Shown here: one piece after another, positions 18,591-28,344 of the stretch
Layout: each line of letters opens with the position of its first letter
How positions within the stretch are numbered: position 1 is the first letter of the stretch
DNA from: Zhongshania marina
Lineage (GTDB): Bacteria; Pseudomonadota; Gammaproteobacteria; Pseudomonadales; Spongiibacteraceae
NCBI RefSeq assembly: GCF_002915595.1
Contig: NZ_PQGG01000030.1
Coordinates: 1 to 64,000, forward strand
Length of the DNA stretch: 64,000 nucleotides
Direction: 5' to 3'
Program-made: the position numbers and the translations under genes
Notes under the pieces: model-generated
The model's input: only the letters and a program-made list of their open reading frames with translations
What the model was told of the DNA's origin: nothing
The model's database searches: none

Positions 18591-21203
18591 TTAAAAGCTT
18601 ACGTTTACACTCAGCCAAAAGTTTCGCGACTTATCTTTATTGTTATAGTCATCGCTAAATTCCACTTCGCCATCAGCGTCTGCATCATAAATACCATCGC
18701 CGTTCACGTCGTTAAATCGCGTGGTGTAGCTGGTGAAGTCCTGATCTAGCAAATTATTAATACGAGCATTTACAGTCACAGACTCATTAATTTTAAATGC
18801 AGCACCTAGGTGAAATACTTCGTAGTCATCGTAATATAAATGTTCACCCGACGTGCCCACGCCACGGTAGCGATCAGAGCGCGCTTCTAAGGTAAGAAAA
18901 ACATTCATACGATCATTGTATTGCCAATCCAAGGTCGCATTCGCCATATTTTCAGCAGTATTTGTCAAGGGCTGACCTTTATTCGCACCACTGGTTTGCT
19001 CGCTATCCGTGTAGGTATAGTTAGCACGCAGTACCAATGCAGAGGAAATATAATAACGACCAGCAAGCTCCAAACCTTGGATTTCAGCCTTATCAATATT
19101 AATGTTTTGCGCGTAGCTGGTGTAATTCAATTGCTCATACGCACCTAGATTTGCACAAGGGCGCACACCACCAGTCTGAGAGCAGGACAAGTTTGTTTCA
19201 CCACGGGTGATTTTGTCCTTAAACTCATTTTGAAAGAGGGTGATATTAAAATTATGACCTCCCGTTGGGGCTTCCCAATATGCAGCAAGCTCCGTGTTGA
19301 TGCTGGTTTCTGGTTTCAAATCTGGGTTGCCCACAAAAGGACTCGTGCCCTGCCCACCAAATCCTGTAATACCATCGAATAAATCGGTGGTTTTAGGTGT
19401 TTTATAGCCCGTGCTTACGCCGCCTTTTAAGGTCCAACTGTCATTCAATAAATACACGCCATACAATCTTGGGCTGGTGTTACTACCAAACAGTTTGTGA
19501 TCGTCGTAGCGAATACCTGCAGTGACGGTAAGCGGGTCTATGAACGTCCAGTTATCTTCAACAAACAAAGAATACATAGTGAAATCTGATACCACACCGG
19601 CACCGGTGCCGCCGTCTTCCATACCAAATACGCCGTCGTCCAGCTCGCCATCAATGTATTGGGTACCAACAACTAGTAAATGATCACCGGCCATGTCAGT
19701 AATGGGGATGTCTAATTTTGCGTCGAAGGTATATTGACGACTTTCCATCTCACGCTTAGGACGCGGCAAAAATTCCGCCTCCATAATGTCACGCCGCTCG
19801 CTTTCACTCAGCCCCGCGTACGCGCCGGTGCCCTCAAAAATCTCTTTCTGTAAAAGACGCTCGCTTGCCGTTAATGGCAGCGTCCGGCCTTTATTGGCCG
19901 TTTCAATATAAGCTAGGGATACCGCGCTGCTACCAAAGCTCCAATCACCATCGTGACTTATTGACCATTGGTCACGAGTAAACTCTTGATCCTTTGCGTA
20001 ACCAGCGCGAGGGCGGCTAGAAAACAATTGATCGATACTGTCTACCGTTCCCAGCGGGAAGCTGCCATCTGCAGATGGCGTATTATCGTAAACCTGCTCA
20101 GATACGTCGTAATCAAACACCACCGACTGTTTCTCGTCTGGCGTCCAGCTCAATCTAAAGCCCAAGCTTTTATTGGTATTGTCTACCGTCTTGCCACCAC
20201 CGCCAAAACCCAGCGAGCGAGTTTGCAGATTACCGGCGGGATCACGCACCGGCGCATACTCTGGATTAGACGCGTCGCGATCATACACGCTACCGCGAAC
20301 CGCAAGACCAAGGGTATTTGGAATTAATGGCCCCTGCACATTAAAGTCTAGGGTTGAATCTTCGCCAAACTCATCGTCTTCCTGAAAGCTACGGCTAAAG
20401 CTAATCGCGCCGCCCCAAGTGTCGGTGATTTTTTTCGTGATCACGTTTATCACACCACCTAGCGCATCAGCGCCGTACAAGGTCGAGGCTGGACCGCGAA
20501 TAACCTCTACTCGCTCAATCGCCGCCAAGGGTGGAATATGGTTAAACTGATTGCCGCCAAAATTATTGGGGTATATATCACCGTGGTTATTCTGGCGACG
20601 TCCATCAATAAGGATCAGGGTATAGTCTGCCCCCATACCCCGCATACTAATGGTGCCCTGCCCAGTTTTGTCACGTGTTTCGCCAATATCTACACCCTCC
20701 AGATCACGAACAACATCCAGCAATGTCGTGTAAGGGCGAGACTCAATTTCTTCGCGATTCACCACCGAGATACTGGCCGGCGCATCGGTAATTTTTTGTT
20801 CGAAGCCCGCAGCAGACACCACAACCTTCTTTAAGGTAATCAGTTCATTCTGAGGCACCGTCTCAGCCTGCGGCGCGGCCTTAATGAGGAAACTGCCATT
20901 GCTTTGGGCCTGTGCTTCTAAACCGGTGCCAGCCAACAAAATCATGAGCGCTTGAGAAACGGTAAAATCACCCTGCACCCCAAAACTACTTTTACCGCGG
21001 GTTAGACTCGCCGCAGCACTAAGGTGGATGCCCGCCTGCTGCGCGAACTCAGTCAGCGACTGCGACAAATCACCTTTTGGAACATTGTACTGAGCCATAG
21101 CTTGGCTCTGAGGGCTAGGGGATTGAGCCGCAGCAAGTGGCGAGGCAATCAGTGCTGAGGCAAAAGCCAGCGGTATTGCGCTGCGGGCAAGATCAAAGTT
21201 CAT
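18591..21203 (-). CDS. TonB-dependent receptor with N-terminal signalling (STN) domain, FecA/siderophore type
   Basis: Outer-membrane receptor of 870 residues. A signal peptide (IPLAFASALIASPLAAAQ) is followed by an STN domain (YNVPKGDLSQSLTEFAQQAGI...VSQALMILLAGTGLEAQ) that touches FecR. Next come a plug domain (DAPASISVVNREEIE, SMRGMGADYTLILIDGRRQN, VEVIRGPASTLYGADALGGVINVITKK) and a beta-barrel ending in the aromatic FWLSVNVSF. The plug resembles catecholate/CirA-like receptors. The start is the ATG at 21203, after GGAGCACATG. With fecR and fecI upstream on the same strand it forms a trans-envelope signalling unit for ferric-siderophore uptake. Confidence 0.93.
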   Translation of the reverse strand: MNFDLARSAIPLAFASALIASPLAAAQSPSPQSQAMAQYNVPKGDLSQSLTEFAQQAGIHLSAAASLTRGKSSFGVQGDFTVSQALMILLAGTGLEAQAQSNGSFLIKAAPQAETVPQNELITLKKVVVSAAGFEQKITDAPASISVVNREEIESRPYTTLLDVVRDLEGVDIGETRDKTGQGTISMRGMGADYTLILIDGRRQNNHGDIYPNNFGGNQFNHIPPLAAIERVEVIRGPASTLYGADALGGVINVITKKITDTWGGAISFSRSFQEDDEFGEDSTLDFNVQGPLIPNTLGLAVRGSVYDRDASNPEYAPVRDPAGNLQTRSLGFGGGGKTVDNTNKSLGFRLSWTPDEKQSVVFDYDVSEQVYDNTPSADGSFPLGTVDSIDQLFSSRPRAGYAKDQEFTRDQWSISHDGDWSFGSSAVSLAYIETANKGRTLPLTASERLLQKEIFEGTGAYAGLSESERRDIMEAEFLPRPKREMESRQYTFDAKLDIPITDMAGDHLLVVGTQYIDGELDDGVFGMEDGGTGAGVVSDFTMYSLFVEDNWTFIDPLTVTAGIRYDDHKLFGSNTSPRLYGVYLLNDSWTLKGGVSTGYKTPKTTDLFDGITGFGGQGTSPFVGNPDLKPETSINTELAAYWEAPTGGHNFNITLFQNEFKDKITRGETNLSCSQTGGVRPCANLGAYEQLNYTSYAQNINIDKAEIQGLELAGRYYISSALVLRANYTYTDSEQTSGANKGQPLTNTAENMANATLDWQYNDRMNVFLTLEARSDRYRGVGTSGEHLYYDDYEVFHLGAAFKINESVTVNARINNLLDQDFTSYTTRFNDVNGDGIYDADADGEVEFSDDYNNKDKSRNFWLSVNVSF

Positions 21204-21290
21204 CAAACATGTGCTCCTATTTGGGTGGCTTATATGGGTCTACTTCCTATCTACCGAATAAGCCAATCAAAAAGGAAACCAATTAAGAAA

Positions 21291-21309
21291 AGTAATGATA
21301 ATAATTTCT
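21291..21309. promoter_or_regulatory. Fur-box-like site before the TonB receptor gene
   Basis: AGTAATGATAATAATTTCT matches 13 of 19 positions of the classical GATAATGATAATCATTATC box. It lies about 90 bases upstream of the receptor start and touches the end of fecR. It suggests direct iron control of the receptor besides FecI. Confidence 0.5.
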
Positions 21310-22300
21310 ATTTATTTTTAGATCGAATATGAACCCACCAAGGAATAGGCTTATCGATGCGGATATCTAAGCTAGCAGCCAGCATTTCTAGCGCGACATC
21401 AGGCTCATCTAGTGGGAAAGAACCCATCACCCGCATTTGCGCCACCTCTGGCTCAACGTATATATAACCAAATCGATAGCGCTCTAACTGGCTGAGCAAA
21501 TCAACTAGCGGAATATCGTTGGCCAAGAGCACATGATTTACCCATGCCTGCCGCGCCGGATCGGCCCTGCGTAAAACACCCCACGTCTCTTTTGAGAAAC
21601 TAATCTGCTCACCCGTGTCGATTATGCGGTTCAGTCCCTGACCAATATCCACCTCGACTCGCCCCTCAAATACGGCTAGCACGGTGTGCCCCCCCTCCTC
21701 AGCCACCGAGAAACGGGTACCCAATGCGCGCAAGCGGCCATGCGAGGTTTCTACAATTAATGGACGATTCGAATCCGCCGCAGTATCGATGAATATATCG
21801 CCGCTCAATAAATGAATTAATCGCTGTTCGGTGGTGTAGTGCACATCCATATGGCTAGAGGTATTCAACCACGCCTTACTGCCGTCACTTAAGGCCAGTT
21901 CTTTTATTTCACCTTTGGCGCTAACGTAGTCAGCCATTTGCAAATAGGGTGACTCGGACAGCGACAGCCATGTGGCGCTGCCAATACCAGCAAGCACCAA
22001 CATGGTTTTCAATGTGCGCCGCCGTGTTACGCGCCGCTCTTGCAAACTATGAAGTGTTTCACTGGCGGGAGCGCGAGTCCCTATGCCGTCATCGCGTAAT
22101 TGATCAAAGCGCTTCGCGACCGATTCAATACGCGCCCAGGCTTCGCCGTGGGCAGAACTGGCTGAAATCCAGTGCTGCCATTGCGGCTTAATATCCGCAG
22201 CCAGAGTCTCGTCGGCAAGCGCAGCGTACCACTCGGCAGCTTCTTTTATATGCTGCTTGCTGACAGCAGCTTGATCCTGCGTTTTTTCTACATCAGTCAT
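21308..22300 (-). CDS. fecR: FecR-family anti-sigma / sigma-regulator protein
   Basis: Protein of 330 residues. The cytosolic N-terminal part (AAEWYAALADETLAADIKPQWQHWISAS...HGEAWARIES) is the sigma-binding DUF4880 region. A single membrane helix (TLKTMLVLAGIGSATWLSL) leads to the periplasmic FecR domain (ALSDGSKAWLNTSSHMDV, RLIHLLSGDIFIDTA, RALGTRFSV). It should transmit the receptor's signal to FecI. Its ATG overlaps the fecI stop by 4 bases. Confidence 0.92.
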   Translation of the reverse strand: MTDVEKTQDQAAVSKQHIKEAAEWYAALADETLAADIKPQWQHWISASSAHGEAWARIESVAKRFDQLRDDGIGTRAPASETLHSLQERRVTRRRTLKTMLVLAGIGSATWLSLSESPYLQMADYVSAKGEIKELALSDGSKAWLNTSSHMDVHYTTEQRLIHLLSGDIFIDTAADSNRPLIVETSHGRLRALGTRFSVAEEGGHTVLAVFEGRVEVDIGQGLNRIIDTGEQISFSKETWGVLRRADPARQAWVNHVLLANDIPLVDLLSQLERYRFGYIYVEPEVAQMRVMGSFPLDEPDVALEMLAASLDIRIDKPIPWWVHIRSKNK

Positions 22301-22832
22301 TTGATGATTTCGTCAGCCACGTCTAGCTCAAAGACCGCGCACTCATACATAGCTCTAGCCATATATTTTTTCACCATGCGCTCAGATACATCGAGGCGCA
22401 CCGCGATCTCCCTATAGGGCAAACCATCGAGCTGAGAAAAAATAAATGCCTTCGCAACCTTTTGAGGTAAACCGCGCAGCATATGATTTAGGTCATACAG
22501 CGTTTCGAGAACAATCGCGGTGTGCTCGGGAGACGGCGCAAACACCTCTGGCTTGGCGGCAATTGCGTCTAACCAGGCCTTCTCGACATCGCGCCTACGC
22601 CACAGATCAACGCATAAGCCCTTGGCTACCGTCGTCAAATACGCCCTAGCCCCACCCGAGTTATCGAATTCTTGGGGACGAAGTAATAAACGTATAAATG
22701 CATCCTGCGCTAAATCGGCAGCATCTTCTGCGCAACCTAGGCGGCGCGCTTTAATAGATTAAACAGCCACCCATGATGATGACTATATAAGGTATGGAGT
22801 TGCTCGCCGTGGACGGAGCTAGGTGTGGTCAT
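22297..22832 (-). pseudogene. fecI: FecI-type ECF sigma factor with a frameshift in region 2
   Basis: Two frames make one FecI. From ATG 22832 (after GGGAGGAG) the frame reads MTTPSSVHGEQLHTLYSHHHGWLFNLLKRA then a stop. The neighbouring frame continues LGCAEDAADLAQDAFIRLLLRP...ARAYLTTVAKGLCVDLWRRRDVEKAW, through region 4 (LPQKVAKAFIFSQLDGLPYREIAVRLDVSERMVKKYMARAM). The joint lies in a GC-repeat at about 22741-22750, where the coding strand reads AAGCGCGCCGCC. Losing two bases (one GC unit) or adding one base would restore KRRLGC-like sequence. It may be a real mutation, a phase-variable site or an assembly error. A 113-residue product from an internal start would lack most of region 2. Confidence 0.8.
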
Positions 22833-22881
22833 CGCTCCTCCCTGCCTGAGCACATTAAAATGGGCGAATTAAAATCCGCAA

Positions 22882-22900
22882 ATAACAACGATTCTCATTA
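22882..22900. promoter_or_regulatory. Fur box upstream of fecI
   Basis: On the minus strand TAATGAGAATCGTTGTTAT closely matches the Fur consensus (AATGAGAATCxTT core). It sits about 50-70 bases before the fecI start, where Fur would block the promoter when iron is sufficient. Confidence 0.68.
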
Positions 22901-23005
22901 TAGTTAGCAATCACATACATATACAAGCACTGAATAAAGCCGACGGCTCTCAGCAATATCAGTACAAGCAGGTAAACCAAAAAAAGAGGGCGTAATCGAC
23001 GACCC

Positions 23006-23404
23006 TTAAGACACTTCGAGTATGTGCTTAAGCGTTTGTAAGTCCGCCTCAACGGCGGCTATATCTGCGGCGTATTCTTGATCGGACATCGTCTCGCGCC
23101 TAAACAGGGTAAAGACCAACTCGCTACCATCACCATTGCTCACGACCCGCATGGGGTTATTCACAACCATGCCCGACTCAAGCTCAACATCGTGATCCAT
23201 CACCCCAAAGGAGTTATGCGCAGCGAAACGTATTTTCACTCGCCCGAAGGGCGCCTGAGCAATCCAAACGTCGCCATCTTGACTAAGTTCCGTGCTTGTT
23301 AGCCCAGCAGCCCAACGCGGTAAGTTCTCAGGATTAGATGCAAACCGGTAAACCTTGCTAGGGCTACACGCGATAAAAATACTGACATATTGCACATCAA
23401 GCAT
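23006..23404 (-). CDS. SRPBCC-fold protein (polyketide-cyclase/START-like)
   Basis: Protein of 132 residues. The N-terminal VSIFIACSPSKVYRFASNPENLPRWAAGL is the typical opening of SRPBCC ligand-binding domains, followed by beta-strands (VWIAQAPFGRVKIRFA, DVELESG, SELVFTLF) and a long C-terminal helix. Such proteins bind hydrophobic ligands; none is predicted here. No operon partner is obvious: sppA ends about 90 bases upstream. Confidence 0.75.
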   Translation of the reverse strand: MLDVQYVSIFIACSPSKVYRFASNPENLPRWAAGLTSTELSQDGDVWIAQAPFGRVKIRFAAHNSFGVMDHDVELESGMVVNNPMRVVSNGDGSELVFTLFRRETMSDQEYAADIAAVEADLQTLKHILEVS

Positions 23405-23496
23405 AGAACCGTTCCTAGCAAATTACCGTTACACCATCGCGGTGTCACTCTTCAGGCTGAGTACGCGAGATAGCGCAATCAAGCCCGATTAGTTTA

Positions 23497-25317
23497 TTAA
23501 GGCGCCACGCACATCAGACAGTAGGCGTATACACCACGACTATCCTTGAGTGCCAAAACATCACGCCATGCCGGTAGCACGCTGTTTAACACCGACACCA
23601 ATGGTGATGACGCACTCAGCGCGGATTTCACTAAGCCAGAGCCCAAGATCATACGCATCAATTCTTCTTCTGGGCTAAGGGGTAGCGACAATAAGCGGGT
23701 ATCAGCGGGGTCCAAGCCTGCCAAGCTCGCTGCAGAGTTTATGGCTTGCTGCAGGCCACCTAACTTATCGACCAAGCCGAGCTGCTGAGCGTCGATACCA
23801 CTCCATACCCGTCCTTCGGCAATGGGCTCGACCTGCTCCACTAATTTATTTCTGCCATCGGCAACGATATTAATAAAGCGACGGTAGCCATATTCAACAC
23901 CGGACTGAATTGCGCTGGCCAAAATAGGATCTAGGGGTAAGTCTGGGCGAAGCTTGCCCGCCACCGCGGTTGTACCAACGCCGTCTGTGCTAACGCCCAA
24001 ATCCTGCAACATATTATCTACAGTGGGAAAGGCACCAAAAATTCCGATTGAGCCGGTTAACGTCGCTGGGGTTGCCCAAACTTCATCAGCGCCCGCGGCT
24101 ATCCAGTATCCGCCAGAGGCAGCCATGCTGCCCATCGACACCACCAAGGGTTTACCGGCCTCTTGAAGCTTTTGTAGCTCAGCGCGAATAACTTCCGACG
24201 CAAACGCGGAGCCGCCACCACTGTCGATACGCAACACCAGCGCTTTTATATTTTTGTCGAGACGAGCTTTGCGGATCAGTCGCGCCAAGCTATCACCACC
24301 GATGCTGCCCTCTGGCCGCTCACCGTCAACGATATTGCCGCTGGCAACAATAATCCCAACCGAATCTTTCACCTCTATTAGCAAGCTGCGATTCAAGGCG
24401 AGGTAATCTCGGAAATAGCTTTGCTGAAAGCTGCCCTCGTCGTTTTCGCCAACGCGCTCTATCAGCATATCTCGCAACATGGGACGACTAATAATGCCAT
24501 CAACCAAGCCATAATCTAGGGCAGCCTGTGCAGCGTCGCCGCCCACCTCCGCCATAACGCGATCAATATGATTCACGTATTCGTCAAATTTGCTAACACT
24601 TATCCCGCGCCGTTCAACAACGGTATCGCGGTACAAATTCCACAGTTGATCCAGCCACGCCCTGTTTGCTTCTTTAGCAGCACTGGACATGTCGTTGCGC
24701 AATAATGGCTCAACCGCAGATTTAAAATTTCCGACTTTAAAAACGTGAAAACGAATATTTAATTTATCTATCGCCTCGCGAAAATAGTTTCGAATAACCG
24801 CAAAACCTTCTATGCCCACACCACCCATATTGTGAACAAAAATTTGATCGGCAAAACTCGCTAATAAATACTGATCTTGATTGTAGTGATTTGCCGTTGC
24901 GACAATTGTTTTGCCGTTTTCGCGAAAGCCCTGAATAGCCTCAGATAACTCCAAGGTTTTACTCATACCAATATGATCTAGGTCATCTAGCTTTAACAGC
25001 AGGATTTCAATGCGTGGATCTTCGCTTGCCAAATTCACAGTTTCAATTAAATCTGCCAGCAGCGTTTCCTGCGGCAAACCTTGAGCACTGAGCTGGCTAA
25101 AAGCGTCTACTGCAGATAACTGATCGACCACAACGCCCTCTGGCGCTAGTACCAATACGGCGCGATCCGGCACGGAGACTTCTTGCACCGAACTGAAGAT
25201 TGCCATCGCTATGCCGCCGACAATCACCAAAAAAATAATATTTAATGTCCAACGTCTAGTTGCGTCGATGGCACCGCCAAGCTTAGAAAAAAATCCGCGC
25301 TTCTTATTTTCACTCAT
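23497..25317 (-). CDS. sppA: signal peptide peptidase SppA, long (67K) type
   Basis: Inner-membrane serine protease of 606 residues that degrades cleaved signal peptides in the periplasm. One N-terminal membrane helix (RRWTLNIIFLVIVGGIAMAIFSS) precedes two tandem S49 domains. The catalytic Lys sits in VGNFKSAVEPLL (near residue 198) and the nucleophilic Ser in SMAASGGYWIA (near residue 398), with RIDSGGGSAFASEVIRAEL just before it. The start overlaps the DUF2069 stop by 4 bases. Confidence 0.93.
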   Translation of the reverse strand: MSENKKRGFFSKLGGAIDATRRWTLNIIFLVIVGGIAMAIFSSVQEVSVPDRAVLVLAPEGVVVDQLSAVDAFSQLSAQGLPQETLLADLIETVNLASEDPRIEILLLKLDDLDHIGMSKTLELSEAIQGFRENGKTIVATANHYNQDQYLLASFADQIFVHNMGGVGIEGFAVIRNYFREAIDKLNIRFHVFKVGNFKSAVEPLLRNDMSSAAKEANRAWLDQLWNLYRDTVVERRGISVSKFDEYVNHIDRVMAEVGGDAAQAALDYGLVDGIISRPMLRDMLIERVGENDEGSFQQSYFRDYLALNRSLLIEVKDSVGIIVASGNIVDGERPEGSIGGDSLARLIRKARLDKNIKALVLRIDSGGGSAFASEVIRAELQKLQEAGKPLVVSMGSMAASGGYWIAAGADEVWATPATLTGSIGIFGAFPTVDNMLQDLGVSTDGVGTTAVAGKLRPDLPLDPILASAIQSGVEYGYRRFINIVADGRNKLVEQVEPIAEGRVWSGIDAQQLGLVDKLGGLQQAINSAASLAGLDPADTRLLSLPLSPEEELMRMILGSGLVKSALSASSPLVSVLNSVLPAWRDVLALKDSRGVYAYCLMCVAP

Positions 25318-25706
25318 ACTACTTCATTCCTCTGCGCAGTAATTTCACGCCATAATTTCGCCTGCCAGCGAATATACACAGTGGCACTGCAAAACAGGAT
25401 AACGACCATCGCCAACTCAACATAATTGAACCAAATCGCCAGCGACGATAAAGCCTCGGTCACCGCCATAACAAAGTACAGCAAACTCGCAAAACACATC
25501 CACGCAATGCCGCGTAACTTTGCCTTAAACACCACGGGAGCAAAGATCAGCATAGGCAGCAGACGAATAATCCAGATTGTCACGCTGGGCTGACGCCCCT
25601 CTTGCATCCATACCCATGTACCTAAGGTTAGAGTGATTAAAAAGCCAATGTAGCTTAGCTTCATCACTGCGGCGGCAAATTCAGTGCGTTTTTCTAATGA
25701 GGTCAT
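25314..25706 (-). CDS. DUF2069 membrane protein
   Basis: Protein of 130 residues with four predicted membrane helices (LSYIGFLITLTLGTWVWM, IWIIRLLPMLIFAPVVF, GIAWMCFASLLYFVMAV, VELAMVVILFCSATVYI). The DUF2069 family is regularly found beside wrbA and arsC in gammaproteobacteria, as here (wrbA lies 7 bases upstream). No function is known. Confidence 0.82.
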   Translation of the reverse strand: MTSLEKRTEFAAAVMKLSYIGFLITLTLGTWVWMQEGRQPSVTIWIIRLLPMLIFAPVVFKAKLRGIAWMCFASLLYFVMAVTEALSSLAIWFNYVELAMVVILFCSATVYIRWQAKLWREITAQRNEVV

Positions 25707-25713
25707 ATGCTTC

Positions 25714-26319
<606 letters not shown>

Positions 26320-26327
26320 TCACAGAG

Positions 26328-26684
26328 TTATTTAGAAAGTAGGGCCAATACATTCTCGGGTGGACGACCTAATACTGCTTGTTCGCCTTTTACCACAATA
26401 GGGCGCTCTATCAACTTTGGCTCAGCAATCATTGCCGCAATAAGCTGTGCCTCGGTCAGCGCTGTATCGGCTAAACCACCCTCTTTATATGCCGCCTCAC
26501 CTTTGCGCAGCAGTTCGCGGGCGCTAATCCCGAGTTTGCTCAAAAGTTGTTTAAGTTGTGCGGCGCTAGGCGGGGTGTCTAGGTACAAAACGATCTCTGG
26601 CTCAACGCCGTTGTCGGTCAAAAGTTGCAAGGTTTGTCTGGACTTTGAACAGCGCGGATTGTGATAAATGCTATACTCGGACAT
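26328..26684 (-). CDS. arsC: arsenate reductase-like protein, ArsC/YfgD family
   Basis: Protein of 118 residues with the active-site loop YHNPRCSKSRQTLQLL (single catalytic Cys after the first strand), and ELLRKGEAAYKE and PIVVKGEQAVLGRPPENVLALL at the end with the conserved Arg. Glutaredoxin-dependent arsenate reduction is the family activity. The YfgD branch next to wrbA is often a housekeeping member without proven arsenate activity. No arsB or arsR lies nearby. Confidence 0.9.
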   Translation of the reverse strand: MSEYSIYHNPRCSKSRQTLQLLTDNGVEPEIVLYLDTPPSAAQLKQLLSKLGISARELLRKGEAAYKEGGLADTALTEAQLIAAMIAEPKLIERPIVVKGEQAVLGRPPENVLALLSK

Positions 26685-26774
26685 ATTTTTCTCTGTCTAA
26701 CTCGGTTATTACAAAATACTTTGCGAGCATTATACACGCCCGCTGCCGAGTCGGACCTGCAATTGAGTAATCGA

Positions 26775-27227
26775 ATGAATAGATCAATCCAGCGTTTTAT
26801 TTTATGCCTGTTTATAGCCAGCTTGGCGGCCTGCAGTAAGCCAGATTTCGGCACTGTATCAGGCGATGGCGGAAACTTTGCCCAAAACAAGTGGCTATTA
26901 GTTAATTACTGGGCGACCTGGTGCGGCCCCTGCCGCGAAGAGATTCCCGCACTCAACACTTTCGCAGCCAGTCGCAGCGATGTGGAAGTTTATGGCGTAA
27001 ATTACGACAATTTAAACGGCCAAGCCCTGCATGAGGCCATCGCCGAGATGGGAATCGAATTCGATTCGATGCTCGCCGACCCAGCACCGCAATTAGGCGT
27101 TCCACGCCCAAAAGTACTGCCCACTACCCTGCTCATTGGCCCCGATGGCAACGTAAAAGCGACCCTCACCGGCCCGCAAACAGCGGAAACCTTAAGCGCC
27201 GCCATCACTCAAGTGTCAGCGCCATAA
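26775..27227 (+). CDS. TlpA-like thioredoxin-fold lipoprotein
   Basis: Protein of 150 residues. The N-terminus MNRSIQRFILCLFIASLAACSKP is a lipoprotein signal with lipobox LAAC. A thioredoxin fold with active site WATWCGPCREEIPALN and the cis-Pro loop PKVLPTTLLIGPDG follows. It probably acts as a thiol-disulfide reductant outside the inner membrane. I start it at 26775, since the longer frame to 26661 would put 38 residues before the signal peptide and overlap arsC. Confidence 0.88.
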   Translation: MNRSIQRFILCLFIASLAACSKPDFGTVSGDGGNFAQNKWLLVNYWATWCGPCREEIPALNTFAASRSDVEVYGVNYDNLNGQALHEAIAEMGIEFDSMLADPAPQLGVPRPKVLPTTLLIGPDGNVKATLTGPQTAETLSAAITQVSAP

Positions 27228-27263
27228 AAATCCGTTCACCTTTATACCCATCATCTCGTCATT

Positions 27264-27293
27264 GAACACCAGCTCCGCTGCGGAGCGGTGTTC
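27264..27293. terminator. strong inverted repeat after the TlpA-like gene
   Basis: GAACACC-x-GCTCCGC pairs with GCGGAGC-GGTGTTC over 14 base pairs with one bulged A and a 1-2 base turn. It begins 36 bases after the stop codon. There is no T-run, so this could be a Rho-independent-like end, an mRNA stabiliser or a REP-like element. Confidence 0.5.
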
Positions 27294-27405
27294 TGCGGCG
27301 AGTCCGAAGCAAACCATTAAGGGAAGTTATACCGATATAGAATAAGGAATATTGTTTCCAAATTCAGAAATATACCTTTAAATTCAATTAGATGAAAAAT
27401 AATGT

Positions 27406-27445
27406 AGCAACATTTCTCCAGCAACATTTCTCCAGCAACATTTTC
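27406..27445. repeat. three tandem copies of a 14-base unit
   Basis: Unit AGCAACATTTCTCC at 27406-27419 and 27420-27433, and a 12-base third copy AGCAACATTTTCC-like at 27434-27445. The copies are directly abutting, so this is a minisatellite, not a spaced CRISPR repeat. Confidence 0.85.
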
Positions 27446-27901
27446 CATATAATCACCAAACACACGATTTTGGCGTAAAAACGACCAATACTGCGCCCCT
27501 CACCTCATCAATCTTATTAATGCGAATACCTTAATAGATGTAAACATATGCTAACAAAACATAACCTACCGATGCTGGCAAAAGAAAAACGCCAATTTGA
27601 ACGCCAGAATAACGCGTGCTACGGGTAAATAAACCAACACAGGCCACAATCGCCTACTAATGAATTATATAAAAAGGGGACATTTGGTAACTCGAAAAAA
27701 GAAATATTGCCAACTGTAGTATATAGGGGCTCTAACGATTAATATAAAGTTTCGGCGAGCACGACACTAGAATAAGATTAGCTTTCCAAGCTCTCACAAC
27801 GAGTACACAACTAACTATAGCTCTTATCGGGGCACCTCATCAGTGTATATTTTCCATTAGGACTCTATAAATGCACTAGCTGGCCCTTACAATACGAGAG
27901 G

Positions 27902-28228
27902 TTACTCTCGGCTTTTAAGCTGACTCAATAAAACCCGCTTCTCACTTTCAGTTAATCTTTCAAGCTGACAAACAATTTCGGCTACTACATCACTCTCACA
28001 AAAAAAATATGTAACAGGCACACCTAGTTCTGCTGCAATTCGCTTCAACGTTGGATAATCTGGCGTATGGCGCCCTTTCTCATAATGATTCATACGGCCG
28101 CTCGCCGAACTAGGCTCCATCCCGAGGAGAATGCCCAACCTCTTTTGACTAATGCCTTTGAGCGTGCGCGCTTCGAGTAGACGCCTTGGTAAAGGACTGC
28201 AATCTGCCAACTTTGAACCATCTTTCAA
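27902..28228 (-). CDS. XRE/Cro-type helix-turn-helix regulator
   Basis: Protein of 108 residues. The helix-turn-helix domain is LLEARTLKGISQKRLGILLGMEP...GRMNHYEKGRHTPDYPTLKRIAAELGVPVTYFF, with the NHYEKGRHxPD block typical of Cro/CI-type repressors. A short helical tail (AEIVCQLERLTESEKRVLLSQL) may dimerise. The start is TTG at 28228 with only a weak AGG before it; a nearby start could be true. It is divergent from the next gene across a region with repeated CTAAG sites, which suggests autoregulation. Confidence 0.85.
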   Translation of the reverse strand: MKDGSKLADCSPLPRRLLEARTLKGISQKRLGILLGMEPSSASGRMNHYEKGRHTPDYPTLKRIAAELGVPVTYFFCESDVVAEIVCQLERLTESEKRVLLSQLKSRE

Positions 28229-28249
28229 GACCTGGAGAGCTTAGATTGT

Positions 28250-28288
28250 CTAAGTATATTAAGTTAAAGTATACTTAGGAATACTAAG
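28250..28288. promoter_or_regulatory. operator cluster with CTAAGTAT-type inverted repeats
   Basis: CTAAGTATA (28250-28258) pairs with TATACTTAG (28270-28278), a perfect 9-base inverted repeat. CTTAG (28274-28278) pairs with CTAAG (28284-28288) to form a second, overlapping repeat. The cluster lies 20-60 bases in front of the XRE gene and 57 bases before the divergent gene, the ideal place for a Cro-like repressor. Confidence 0.68.
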
Positions 28289-28344
28289 CACCAAAGCTGG
28301 CTATTTATCGACCAAACTCTGTAAAATTTAGACGTACGACCCAT

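Larger units (their letters stand above)
27228..27901. other. gene-free AT-rich stretch with repeats
   Basis: No open frame with coding character on either strand. It holds a strong GC-rich inverted repeat near its left end and a three-copy 14-base tandem repeat, each listed separately. The rest is AT-rich and marks the left border of an accessory segment that includes two transposase relics. Confidence 0.6.

Noticed and set aside
20538-20834. 98-codon frame opposite the TonB receptor
   Set aside because: Shadow of a clearly real receptor gene.
27406-27445. CRISPR array
   Set aside because: The repeats abut with no spacers and the unit is only 14 bases.
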